From: Lachnospiraceae bacterium
GTDB lineage: Bacteria; Bacillota; Clostridia; Lachnospirales; Lachnospiraceae
Assembly: GCA_910574885.1 (NCBI GenBank)
Contig: CAJTDD010000013.1
Span: 58,500-122,499 of the forward strand
Direction: 5' to 3'
DNA length: 64,000 nucleotides
Shown here: in pieces, positions 53,579-60,891 of the stretch
How positions within the stretch are numbered: position 1 is the stretch's first letter
How the letters are laid out: each line of letters begins with the position of its first letter
The notes under the pieces: generated by a model
Database searches by the model: none
What the model was told of the DNA's origin: nothing
What the model saw: only the letters and a program-made list of their open reading frames with translations
Position numbers and translations under genes: made by a program

Positions 53579-54481
53579 ATGAAAAAGAGAATGACATTGC
53601 TTACCGTAACCCTGATGATGATTGCATGCTTAACCGCTTGCGGCGAATCCGAGGAAAGCATAAAAGAGACCATCGGCAAGATGGACACCGTGAAGGTGGA
53701 CACCATTGCGAAAGGAAACGAAGACAAACTGGACGAGATTTTAAAAGACCAGGAGTCTGAGAAAAAGGACGAAGATGCAAAGGACGAGGATAAGACCGAA
53801 GAAAAGAAAGACGAAGACAAGACCGAAGACAAGTCTGAAAACAAGTCTGAGGATAAGAAGCCGGAATCCAACAAGACCGATTCCGACAAGAAACCTTCTA
53901 CTTCTACGGATACGAAAAAACCTTCTACTTCCGACGACAAGAAGCCGTCCGCACCGTCCAAGCAGCCGTCTACGTCCAATGACAAGAAGCCGAGCCAGCC
54001 GACGACGAACAATAACACCGCAAAGCCGGAAGCTCCGAAGGGATGCAGCCATAACTGGAAAGCGAACTATAAGACCGTAACCACAAAGGCAGCATGGGAT
54101 GAGACCGTTACGGTCAAAGCAGCATGGTCAGAGCAGGTACTGGTGAAAGCGGCATGGTCAGAACAGGTATGTGTAAGAGAAGCACAGACTACTACCAGAG
54201 AATACAACATCTGTTCATGCGGTGCAAAACTGTATGGTGAAGCAGAAGTTCAGCAGCACGCATTACTGGCATTCACAAATCCCGCAGCAGCAGCAAACTG
54301 TGGAAGCATAAATGGTAAAACAGAAACCATCACAATTCCAGCCGAATATACAACGGTAAATCATCCGGCAGAATACAAGACGGTGAACCATCCGGCAGAG
54401 ACAAAAACCGTACACCATCCGGCAGAGACCAATCAGGAACTGGTGAACCATACCTGTACGAAATGCGGGGCTGTGAAGTAA
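53579..54481 (+). CDS. Lipoprotein with charged linker and C-terminal tandem repeats
   Basis: 300 residues. Lipoprotein signal with lipobox ACLTAC (Cys at about 21). Residues of about 50-145 are a low-complexity Lys/Asp/Glu then Lys/Pro/Ser/Thr linker of the type that spans the cell wall. The C-terminal domain begins GCSHNWKANYKTV and contains three AAW-[DS]-E-x-V repeats (TKAAWDETVTV, VKAAWSEQVLV, VKAAWSEQVCV), a Cys pair (ICSCGAKL), and four PAE-[YT]-x-TV-[NH]-H repeats, ending with CTKCGAVK; the Cys pairs may bind zinc. This repeat style occurs in surface proteins of Firmicutes of unknown role. A strong terminator follows. Confidence 0.82.
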   Translation: MKKRMTLLTVTLMMIACLTACGESEESIKETIGKMDTVKVDTIAKGNEDKLDEILKDQESEKKDEDAKDEDKTEEKKDEDKTEDKSENKSEDKKPESNKTDSDKKPSTSTDTKKPSTSDDKKPSAPSKQPSTSNDKKPSQPTTNNNTAKPEAPKGCSHNWKANYKTVTTKAAWDETVTVKAAWSEQVLVKAAWSEQVCVREAQTTTREYNICSCGAKLYGEAEVQQHALLAFTNPAAAANCGSINGKTETITIPAEYTTVNHPAEYKTVNHPAETKTVHHPAETNQELVNHTCTKCGAVK

Positions 54482-54500
54482 AGACAGATAACAAGAATAA

Positions 54501-54532
54501 AGCGATGTCCATCACGGATATCGCTTTTTTTT
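54501..54532 (+). terminator. Intrinsic terminator of the lipoprotein gene
   Basis: AGCGATGTCC / GGATATCGCT stem (one G-U pair) with loop ATCAC and eight T residues. Very clear. Confidence 0.92.
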
Positions 54533-54701
54533 AACAAATCAGAAAACCAAACCTTAAAAAAATACATGAGAATAAGTTTGTTGAAGATGTGGGTCGTCTT
54601 TCCAAAGTATCCCATAAACTGTCTGGTCAAATACTTCATATAATTATTGAAATATTCGCTTCTGTGATTGTCGGTAAACTGGTTCGCATCCATCAGGAAA
54701 T

Positions 54702-54952
54702 CTAATGTGTAATCTCTGATTTTTTGACAGTAATTTCATACTTCCTTAACCTTTCGTCCCGTAATTCAGACAATGTTTTATTTGTATATGGAATTGCGCC
54801 AACTAACGACTGAACGATATCTTTCACATTCTCTTTTTTTTCTACAGATTCTTTTTCTTCTGTTGGAAGGATAATAACCTCTAATTTCTGATTTTTAAAA
54901 TTATCCGGTAATTTCATAATCTTGCATCAACATATTTTCTTACAACTTCCAT
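54702..54952 (-). pseudogene. Frameshifted antitoxin-like gene
   Basis: AGGAGG (54961-54966) with 8-base spacing leads to ATG at 54952, encoding MEVVRKYVDARL before TGA at 54914. The rest of a typical small antitoxin continues one frame away from an ATG overlapping that TGA: MKLPDNFKNQKLEVIILPTEE ... DIVQSLVGAIPYTNKTLSELRDERLRKYE (71 residues). Antitoxins of this sort start MxVVxKYVDA-x-LPxxFxNxKLEIIILP in one frame, so the gene has probably lost or gained a base near 54916. Translational coupling through the ATGA overlap could still make the second part. No toxin gene follows. Confidence 0.6.
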
Positions 54953-55063
54953 ATGAATTTCCTCCTGTATCGCTGATTATTGTATCATTACTTTTTTCTA
55001 AATACAATATACTCGTATTCATTTAACAGTATCTATCTATTCCACATTTTATATTGTATACCA

Positions 55064-55351
55064 TCAACCATCTTCAAAATCACTCTCGTTTGATAAAGCA
55101 GACATTCCAAAACCGTCGCCATATAGGAGGCGCAGACGTCGCCGTCCATTAATTTCCGAATTATCATATACTGGATTTCCTTCACTAAACACTCCTCGTA
55201 CACTATCATATGGTCTTAAATTATATTCCCGATTATACTGATGGATTCGTTCAATCACAGCACAATCCAATTCCCTTAATAGAACAATCCAATCATTAAA
55301 TTCGGCAGATTGCTGTACATCTCTTATTCCTTCTGCATAGTATATGCCCTG
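55064..55351 (-). pseudogene. Decayed gene fragment with a 47-bp repeat at its end
   Basis: An open frame without a usable start encodes IRDVQQSAEFNDWIVLLRELDCAVIERIHQYNREYNLRPYDSVRGVFSEGNPVYDNSE, which looks like authentic protein sequence of a family I cannot name. It overlaps the end of the next ORF upstream and then runs into the 47-bp repeat (55103-55149), where the protein sequence turns arbitrary (RRRLRLLYGD). So the repeat or a deletion has replaced its 3' end. Confidence 0.5.
55103..55149. repeat. 47-bp repeat, copy 1
   Basis: Matches 57511-57557 with a single substitution (GGAGG against GGGGG) over 47 bases. It is GC-rich in an AT-rich setting, contains the palindrome GACGTC, and on the minus strand encodes MDGDVCASYMATVLE. 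It cuts into a gene fragment here. Only these two copies were noticed in the window. Confidence 0.85.
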
Positions 55352-55530
55352 CTATACCGATATCTTTCCGAAAATTCTCCATCTTCCTGCAGAATGCCAG
55401 CCCCCTCCAAGCTTATCCTTGATCTCTCGATCGCCTCTTTGTCAGGCATAGAATTCAATTTCTTCAAATATTCTTCCATTCCCTTAACATAGGCAACTCT
55501 CTCATACTCGACCTGTTCAATCGTTGGCAT
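55324..55530 (-). CDS. Small hypothetical protein (68 residues) of the degraded island
   Basis: Starts MPTIEQVEYERVAYVKGMEEYLKKLNSMPDKEA and ends RYRYSRAYTMQKE. AAGGAGG is placed correctly before ATG 55530, so it is probably still translated. Mostly helical and charged. I recall similar small proteins near mobile-element cargo in Lachnospiraceae but cannot give a function. It lies between remnants of a zeta-toxin module and another broken gene. Confidence 0.6.
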   Translation of the reverse strand: MPTIEQVEYERVAYVKGMEEYLKKLNSMPDKEAIERSRISLEGAGILQEDGEFSERYRYSRAYTMQKE

Positions 55531-55556
55531 ATAATCGACCTCCTTGCCTTGGACTG

Positions 55557-55658
55557 TCAACCCGTCATTTTCAACAATCTTTCCTGTTCCTCTTTTGCCC
55601 ACTCTATAGCTTTCAACTATTCCTCTAACCGTTCACTTAAGATAGCGTGTTCCGACAT
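55557..55658 (-). pseudogene. Second copy of the 58-residue small gene, with a nonsense codon
   Basis: Reads MSEHAILSERLEE-stop-LKAIEWAKEEQERLLK before diverging. It is a near copy of the gene at 56458-56634 (MEEHAILSERLEEQLKAIEWAKAEQERLLK): CAA has become TAG at codon 14. The two DNA copies share about 80 bp with few changes, showing a duplication of this unit about 1 kb apart. Confidence 0.7.
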
Positions 55659-55728
55659 AAAGAATCCCCTTCCTATCAAATTGACCCTGTTACTGCTTAC
55701 TCATCTTTAGAATACCCCTTCAAACCAC

Positions 55729-55818
55729 TTAGGTACTTGCCGATAGATTGGGTAATGTCTGATATAAAGTCGATTTTCCTGCACCATTCACTCCTGCTAT
55801 CAAGACATATTTTTTCAC
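55729..55818 (-). pseudogene. Zeta-toxin family N-terminal remnant
   Basis: GTG at 55818 opens a frame KKYVLIAGVNGAGKSTLYQTLPN, whose GVNGAGKST is a Walker A loop exactly as at the start of zeta-toxin type kinases (which phosphorylate UDP-N-acetylglucosamine or similar). The frame stops after 29 codons, against about 190 for a whole toxin, so no kinase domain remains. The start overlaps the stop of the preceding small gene, as in toxin-antitoxin pairs. Confidence 0.7.
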
Positions 55819-55997
55819 TAAAACAGCTTCCTTTCTATTACCTGCCTTTGCTTTCTTTGTAGCAAAAAATTACCTACCATTTCATAAAAATCTCTTTGTT
55901 CTTCTGTTTCAGCCTCCAAAACAAGCTGCAATGTATCTTCTGGTTGAAGAAATTTTATTTCCTCATATATTTTTTCAAATTTTTTTACATCACACAT
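55818..55997 (-). CDS. Small protein (59 residues), putative partner of the truncated zeta toxin
   Basis: MCDVKKFEKIYEEIKFLQPEDTLQLVLEAETEEQRDFYEMVGNFLLQRKQ, helical and acidic. GAGGTGAT precedes ATG 55997 and its stop overlaps the GTG of the toxin remnant (TAGTG). The order, size and coupling suit an antitoxin, now left without a functional toxin. Identification as antitoxin is by context only. Confidence 0.6.
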   Translation of the reverse strand: MCDVKKFEKIYEEIKFLQPEDTLQLVLEAETEEQRDFYEMVGNFLLQRKQRQVIERKLF

Positions 55998-56070
55998 ACA
56001 ATCACCTCTAAATATATCTGTTACTGTTATACAATACTAATATTACTTTTTATAGGTGTTTTTTTAATCT

Positions 56071-56137
56071 AAAAAGAGGCGTTTCTACCAATTCAGAAAT
56101 CACGCCTCTTACTCAGTCGGGGTAACAGGATTCGAAC
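56071..56137 (-). other. Attachment-site-like copy of the tRNA-Pro 3' end plus terminator
   Basis: Bases 56115-56137 are identical over 23 bases to 57671-57693, that is, the tRNA-Pro 3' end from the T loop to the discriminator. The adjoining terminator (AGAGGCGT 56075-56082 / ACGCCTCT 56102-56109) also matches that of the real tRNA with changed loop bases. The rest of a tRNA is absent. This is what site-specific integration into a tRNA 3' end leaves; the two copies bracket 1.56 kb. Confidence 0.8.
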
Positions 56138-56457
56138 ACCTCGGCTTGTTTCAAATACCTTGCAAATCGCCCGTTTGCGCAAGGAGATTGACGTTGCTTT
56201 ACTTCTTTTCAAGGGTTCTTTTCTTTTTCAGTCGCCGTAAATTCTTCGGAATCTTTAGACTGTCCGTCCCGACTTTCCATCCTAATTCTAATTATTAACT
56301 ACAATCTCCGTTTTGTCAAATGTTTTCTCCAATCTCTCCATATCTACAATGGTTTTCCGCATTAGTGGGTGTTGGTAACGCTTGGTACTCTGGATTCGTG
56401 CAATCTGCAGCTTTGGTTATCTCAACAGGTAAAACGGTCTCCATAATCCTTAACCTG
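56138..56457 (-). other. Decayed sequence with no intact gene
   Basis: The minus strand keeps a short protein-like stretch, PKLQIARIQSTKRYQHPLMRKTI then VDMERLEKTFDKTEIVVNN, ending near 56295, bounded upstream by a stop. It looks like the end of a lost gene; no family is recognised. The remainder shows nothing I can support. Confidence 0.35.
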
Positions 56458-56634
56458 TCATTTACTCTGACTTTTCTTTTTCTGATTTAAAATAAACGGT
56501 GTCATTTTCTCCATAAGTTCCTTCGACAAACGTTCTCCCTTTTTTTTCAATAGCCTTTCCTGTTCCGCTTTTGCCCACTCTATAGCTTTCAATTGTTCCT
56601 CTAACCGTTCACTTAAGATAGCATGTTCCTCCAT
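56458..56634 (-). CDS. Small charged protein, 58 residues (intact copy)
   Basis: MEEHAILSERLEEQLKAIEW then AKAEQERLLKKKGERLSKEL and a Lys-rich end. AAGGAG lies directly over the stop of the upstream JAMM gene and seven bases before ATG 56634, so the two are coupled. The sequence is a helical, probably coiled-coil, peptide. A second copy with a nonsense codon sits at 55557-55658. Function unknown. Confidence 0.65.
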   Translation of the reverse strand: MEEHAILSERLEEQLKAIEWAKAEQERLLKKKGERLSKELMEKMTPFILNQKKKSQSK

Positions 56635-56648
56635 GAATAATCTCCTTT

Positions 56649-57215
56649 CTATCGGTTGTCGTAATCTATACCTACTCTATAACAATTTTTCAAAAAATTA
56701 TCTGTTGCTTTTTGTAAACCTTTAAGATTTTTTGCTTTATTACTCAAATTAACTGATTCGTTAAATAATTTTACAGACATTTCATAAGAATACCTTCTCC
56801 CTTTTACAAGATATGATACACTTCCTAAATTAGTAATAACCACTAGCATCTTAAGACTTGCATATTGTAATAGAAACTTTATATCTGAAAGCGAAAAATC
56901 AGATAATGACGGGTGGTTATGCAACACAATAACAATACAATCTCTGGCAGACGACATCAAGTGATATGCAACTGTACTACTTAATGGGTCAACCTCGTGT
57001 TCCCCACCTAATGCCACTCCTATATACTCCTCTTCGTTTTGAATACATTCAGTACTGTCCATACTATAGGTGAGTGCCACTTCATTAGAATTATTTTCTG
57101 TTTTTGAAATCCATAATACATTCTTTGCTAACTCTTGAATGATACTATACTCACTTTCCGGAATATTCTTATATTGTACTCTTGGTACTTTTCTAATGGC
57201 TTCGTCTGTAATCAT
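56649..57215 (-). CDS. JAB/MPN (JAMM-motif) domain protein, RadC-like
   Basis: 188 residues. The motif VLHNHPSLSDFSLSDIKFL matches the zinc-binding H-x-H-P-S ... S-x2-D signature of JAB/JAMM proteins, as in RadC (HNHPSGDPTPS-x-D). Upstream EEYIGVALGGEHEVDPLSSTVAYHLMSSARDCIVI fits the beta strand and helix before it. RadC-like proteins of mobile elements are common and of uncertain function. The ATG overlaps the stop of a 28-codon ORF (57301-57215); no clear ribosome site is seen. Whether it is functional or a survivor of element decay is unclear. Confidence 0.65.
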   Translation of the reverse strand: MITDEAIRKVPRVQYKNIPESEYSIIQELAKNVLWISKTENNSNEVALTYSMDSTECIQNEEEYIGVALGGEHEVDPLSSTVAYHLMSSARDCIVIVLHNHPSLSDFSLSDIKFLLQYASLKMLVVITNLGSVSYLVKGRRYSYEMSVKLFNESVNLSNKAKNLKGLQKATDNFLKNCYRVGIDYDNR

Positions 57216-57301
57216 TACTTTATGGTTTCTTTTTTTGCCATTTCCAACTCTCTTACTTTACGTCTATTACCATATTTTCCCAAGAAATCCCGCCCTTTCA
57301 T

Positions 57302-57626
57302 AAAATCTCTACTATAATGCTATCTATCCGTAAACACTCCATCTTCCTTAAAGATACTAACTTTATTATACAATATTAATATAACTTTTTACATACATTT
57401 TTTTCCTAATGATTTATGCTATTTTTATGCATATCTACTTCGTAATGATACAGAATCACTATATCAATTCACAACTGTACAATCATCCACTTTTCCGTCT
57501 GAAGGGCAATCATTCCAAAACCGTCGCCATATAGGGGGCGCAGACGTCGCCGTCCATCGTCATTCAATGTTTTTTTCGTACTTAGATGTACGAACCATTC
57601 TTCCCGCCAGATACCTTTCTGCATTG
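57302..57626. other. Gene-free AT-rich stretch carrying repeat copy 2
   Basis: No ORF with a ribosome site. It contains the second 47-bp repeat (57511-57557) and low-complexity AT-rich DNA. Part of the presumed element remnant beside tRNA-Pro. Confidence 0.6.
57511..57557. repeat. 47-bp repeat, copy 2
   Basis: One mismatch from copy 1 at 55103-55149, same orientation, 2408 bp apart. Here it encodes MDGDVCAPYMATVLE and then a stop on the minus strand. The GC-rich block stands out from its AT-rich surroundings. Confidence 0.85.
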
Positions 57627-57665
57627 AAAAAGAGGCGTTTCCTCCAATTCAAGGAACACGCCTCT
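57627..57665 (-). terminator. Intrinsic terminator of tRNA-Pro
   Basis: AGAGGCGT / ACGCCTCT with an inner TTCCT/AGGAA extension, and a TTTTT tail on the minus strand, 7 bases past the tRNA. Duplicated at 56071-56110. Confidence 0.85.
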
Positions 57666-57672
57666 TATTAAG

Positions 57673-57747
57673 TCGGGGTAACAGGATTCGAACCTGCGAC
57701 CTCACGGCCCCCAGCCGTGCGCTCTAACCAAACTGAGCCATACCCCG
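57673..57747 (-). tRNA. tRNA-Pro (anticodon GGG)
   Basis: 75 nt. Acceptor CGGGGTA pairs with TACCCCG, discriminator A. Anticodon stem CACGG/CCGTG with loop CTGGGGG gives GGG (reads CCC). T arm GCAGGTTCGAATCCTGT is intact; CCA is not encoded. Its 3' end is the presumed integration site of the element remnant to its left. Confidence 0.96.
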
Positions 57748-57755
57748 ATATTGTT

Positions 57756-57784
57756 ATTTTACCGAATATCTCCCAATAATGCAA
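57756..57784 (-). promoter_or_regulatory. Promoter of tRNA-Pro
   Basis: Minus-strand TTGCAT (57779-57784) and TAAAAT (57756-57761) separated by exactly 17 bp, with the -10 nine bases before the tRNA 5' end. Confidence 0.7.
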
Positions 57785-57860
57785 GCATTATTTTCAATTC
57801 TGTGTTAAAATATAAGAAATTCTATACATGTACCAAAGAAACACGAAAGGAGTTCAACGA

Positions 57861-58658
57861 ATGAAAGTAATCGTAATCGGTCCACGGGGCAAGATGGGAC
57901 GGCTGATAACAATGGCCGCGGCATCCCGTGACGACATGGAATTAATCGCCGGCATCGCACCCAAGGGACGCAGCTACCTCGGACAAGATCTCGGTACCGT
58001 TGCCATGACAGGTTCCATCCTTGGCGTTCCGGTAACGGACGATTTAGCAAGCGTTATCGACTTTTGCGACGTTATCATTGATTTTTCCACAAAGGAAACG
58101 GCGATGGAAGTTTTGAATCTCGCTGTCGCCCACAAAAAAGCTCTGGTATGCGGAACTACCGGATTTGGTTCAGAGGAAATGCAGAGATTCCAAGAAGCCG
58201 CTAAAGAAATTCCTATGCTCTACGCCGCCAATACTTCCAAGCTGGTCAACGTTATGAACAAGCTGTTGGAACTGGTCGCTTCGACTCTGAAAGACGAAAT
58301 CGACATTGAGATTCTGGAAATGCATGACCAGTGGAAAAAGGACGCTCCCAGCGGAACCTCGAAAGAAATGGGTGAAATCATGGCGCATGCCCTTGGAAAA
58401 GAGCTGGATGAGATTGCAGTCTACGGGCGGGAAGGAGCCGCGCCGCGAAAACCCGGAACCATTGGATACCATTCCCTGCGGGCGGGAAACATCCCAAGCA
58501 GCCACACGGTTTTCTTCGGCGGTATGGGAGAACGTCTGGAAATCACCCACCATTCTTACAACTGGGAATGTTTTGCAAGAGGCGCTTGTGACTGTGCAGC
58601 ATTCCTTGCAGATAAGGCTCCGGGATTCTATACCATTAAGGATGTCCTTTCTCTCTGA
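57861..58658 (+). CDS. dapB: 4-hydroxy-tetrahydrodipicolinate reductase
   Basis: 265 residues. NAD(P)H reductase of the lysine/diaminopimelate pathway. N-terminal KVIVIGPRGKMGRLI is the nucleotide-binding loop (usually GxxGRMG), then CGTTGFGSEEM, and the signature EMHDQWKKDAPSGTSKEMG, where the catalytic His and Lys are kept but the second His of the usual HH pair is Asp. The C-terminal THHSYNWECFARGACDCAAFL is DapB-like. ATG at 57861 has GAAAGGAG ahead; the frame is open to 57828. Followed by a UPF0145 gene. Confidence 0.94.
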   Translation: MKVIVIGPRGKMGRLITMAAASRDDMELIAGIAPKGRSYLGQDLGTVAMTGSILGVPVTDDLASVIDFCDVIIDFSTKETAMEVLNLAVAHKKALVCGTTGFGSEEMQRFQEAAKEIPMLYAANTSKLVNVMNKLLELVASTLKDEIDIEILEMHDQWKKDAPSGTSKEMGEIMAHALGKELDEIAVYGREGAAPRKPGTIGYHSLRAGNIPSSHTVFFGGMGERLEITHHSYNWECFARGACDCAAFLADKAPGFYTIKDVLSL

Positions 58659-58725
58659 CCTGGCATAGCCACCAACCGATACAAATTCTTTAAAACTAAG
58701 TCTACAATAAACAGGAGGAAATAAA

Positions 58726-59040
58726 ATGTTATTAGTCAATACAGATTACATCACAGGGAAAAATTTCGAGATGATTGGTATGGTACGCGGCACGATGATT
58801 CAATCCGTACATTTAGGAAAAGATATTATGAACAGTTTCCGTACCTTGGTAGGCGGAGAGCTGACTTCCTACACAGAGATGATGAATGAGGCGAGGGCTG
58901 TCGCGACAAAACGGATGGCGGAGGACGCACAGGCGATGGGCGCCGACGCGGTAGTCAATATCCGCTATGCCTCCAGTTCCATCGTGCAAGGCGCAGCCGA
59001 GGTTCTTTGCTATGGAACAGCAGTGAAATTTATCGATTAA
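58726..59040 (+). CDS. UPF0145 (YbjQ) family protein
   Basis: 104 residues, full length. Conserved pattern GMVRGTMIQSVHLGKDI, LVGGELTSYTEMMNEARAVATKRMAEDAQAMGADAVVNIRYASS is diagnostic of UPF0145 (heavy-metal-binding-like), a pentameric fold of uncertain role. AGGAGG precedes the ATG; 68 bases after dapB. Confidence 0.93.
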   Translation: MLLVNTDYITGKNFEMIGMVRGTMIQSVHLGKDIMNSFRTLVGGELTSYTEMMNEARAVATKRMAEDAQAMGADAVVNIRYASSSIVQGAAEVLCYGTAVKFID

Positions 59041-59070
59041 CTCATCTGGCCTATCCGTTCATAGATGCCG

Positions 59071-59142
59071 AAAAAGCGGTTTTCCTGCCATATATACCAA
59101 AGAGCTTTAAAGCCTTGCTATACATGGCAGAAAGCCGCTTTT
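59071..59142. terminator. Bidirectional terminator between UPF0145 and helicase genes
   Basis: AAAAAGCGGTTTTCCTGCCAT pairs with ATGGCAGAAAGCCGCTTTT around a loop that has its own small stem; A/T-rich ends provide a T run on each strand. Convergent genes on both sides. Confidence 0.7.
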
Positions 59143-59152
59143 ACTGACCTCC

Positions 59153-60730
59153 CTATTTCTGGTTTGCCGGTTCCACCGCCACTGATTTTCCCTTAATCTT
59201 TGTGTGGTTCACAGAATTAATAATCTCCCGCGCATACTCTGTCGGCACTTCGACGAATGTATATTTATCATACATATCAATCGTCCCGACAACCTTCCCG
59301 GGGATTCCACTCTCTCCGGCAAGCGCGCCTAAGATATCTCCCGGCTTCGCCTTATCCTTTTTCCCGATATTGATAAACAGTCTGACCATTCCCGGTTCTT
59401 CCGCACCGGTATCTGCAAATACCTCCGCGGGCTCTTCTTTCCCGCCTGCGCATAGTTTCAGCAGAGCCGCCGCAATATCCATGCTGGTATAATCAGAATC
59501 GTTAACCTCCGACTGTATCAACTGCAAGTACGTTGTCAAATCCTCTTCTTCAATCATCTGGTTGACCGTATCCATCAGCTTCTCAATCTTCGTATTCGCT
59601 ACGTCATTCAGCGATGGAACTTTCTGAGCATAAATCTTCGTCTTACAGTAACGCTGTATTTCCTTTAGCTTGTAAACCTCCCGGCCGGACACAAAGGAGA
59701 AGGAACGTCCCACACGCCCCGCCCTTCCGGTCCTGCCGATACGGTGTACATAATACTCGTCGTCCTGAGGGAGGTCATAGTTAAAGACCGCCTCCACTTC
59801 ATCCACATCAATCCCACGCGCCGCAACATCCGTCGCCACTAAAATATCCGTCTTTCCCTTTCGGAATCCATCCATGACACGGTCGCGCTGTGCCTGCTTC
59901 ATATCGCCGTGGAGCCCTGCGGCAAAATATCCCCTGCCTAAAAGCCCGTTTACCAGAAGGTCCACCTGCTTCTTCGTATTACAGAATACGACGGAAAGCT
60001 TCGGGTTGTAAATGTCGAGAATCCTTGATAACACTTCCTCTTTATTCTTAGGCTTTACCTCATAGTAAAACTGTTCAATGTTGGGAACCGTCAGCTCACG
60101 CTTTGTCACCTTGATCATTTCCGCATGGTTCTGGTATTTCTTCGTTATGTCAAGAATCGGTTTCGGCATGGTCGCGGAAAACAGTACTGTCTGCCGTTCT
60201 TTGGGTACTTCTTCCAATATTGTCTCGATATCCTCCCGAAATCCCATGTTCAGCATCTCATCCGCCTCATCTAACACGACCGTATGAAGATGCTCCATTT
60301 TAATCGTCCTGCGGCGCATATGATCCATCACACGCCCTGGCGTTCCGATAATCAGGTGTACTCCTCCCTTGAGGGAACGGATCTGTTTCACGATCTCCTG
60401 ACCGCCGTAAATAGGCAGCACTTTGATTCCATGCATATAATAGGCCAGATTGCGGATTTCCTCCGCTACCTGGATTGCAAGCTCTCTTGTGGGGCAAAGC
60501 ACGATTGCCTGTAGCTTTTTATTCTTAGGGTCTATTTTCTCTAAGAGAGGAATCCCGAATGCGGCTGTCTTGCCTGTCCCTGTCTGAGCCTGTCCAATCA
60601 AATCCCGTCCTGACATCATTACCGGGATTGCCTTCGCCTGAATCGGGGACGCTTCCTCGAATCCCATTTTCTTCACTGCCCGCATAATCTCCGGACGCAG
60701 TCCTAAATCTTCAAACCTTACTTCTTCCAT
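59153..60730 (-). CDS. DEAD-box ATP-dependent RNA helicase (DeaD/CshA type)
   Basis: 525 residues. Q motif GFEEASPIQAKAIP, motif I AQTGTGKTAAF, Ia PTRELAIQ, II VLDEADEM, III FSATMP, V ATDVAARGID, VI YVHRIGRTGRAGRVG, all in order. Residues of about 450-520 (MVRLFINIGKKDKAKPGDILGALAGESGIPGKVVGTIDMYDKYTFVEVP) form a DbpA/CsdA-type RNA-binding domain. Acts in ribosome assembly and mRNA turnover, often cold-induced. AGGAAGGA precedes the ATG. The leader of about 120 bases contains a GGGAAGA/TCTTCCC hairpin (near 60768-60786). Confidence 0.95.
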   Translation of the reverse strand: MEEVRFEDLGLRPEIMRAVKKMGFEEASPIQAKAIPVMMSGRDLIGQAQTGTGKTAAFGIPLLEKIDPKNKKLQAIVLCPTRELAIQVAEEIRNLAYYMHGIKVLPIYGGQEIVKQIRSLKGGVHLIIGTPGRVMDHMRRRTIKMEHLHTVVLDEADEMLNMGFREDIETILEEVPKERQTVLFSATMPKPILDITKKYQNHAEMIKVTKRELTVPNIEQFYYEVKPKNKEEVLSRILDIYNPKLSVVFCNTKKQVDLLVNGLLGRGYFAAGLHGDMKQAQRDRVMDGFRKGKTDILVATDVAARGIDVDEVEAVFNYDLPQDDEYYVHRIGRTGRAGRVGRSFSFVSGREVYKLKEIQRYCKTKIYAQKVPSLNDVANTKIEKLMDTVNQMIEEEDLTTYLQLIQSEVNDSDYTSMDIAAALLKLCAGGKEEPAEVFADTGAEEPGMVRLFINIGKKDKAKPGDILGALAGESGIPGKVVGTIDMYDKYTFVEVPTEYAREIINSVNHTKIKGKSVAVEPANQK

Positions 60731-60852
60731 ATTAACATCCTTCCTAATCGATACTGTCTATACAATCGAGAAGGGAAGAGCCATCTTCCCCTACTCAACC
60801 CACGGCCCGTGCGCCGCCTCAGTGGCATATTTTCGCTGCAAGGGTCTGCACA

Positions 60853-60891
60853 TAAAAAATACTCTCTACCTGATACCAAGTAAAGAGTATT
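60853..60891 (-). terminator. Intrinsic terminator after the oligopeptide transporter operon
   Basis: Minus-strand AATACTCTTTAC / GTAGAGAGTATT stem with a 10-base loop and a TTTTTTAT tail. It most likely ends the opp operon that stops at 61021, though it also sits in the far leader of the helicase gene. Confidence 0.75.

Noticed and set aside
54433..54693. Frame with MDANQFTDNHRSEYFNNYMKYLTRQFMGYFGKTTHIFNKL on the minus strand
   Set aside because: Could be a protein remnant, but it has no ribosome site, no recognised family, and its end runs antisense through the lipoprotein terminator.
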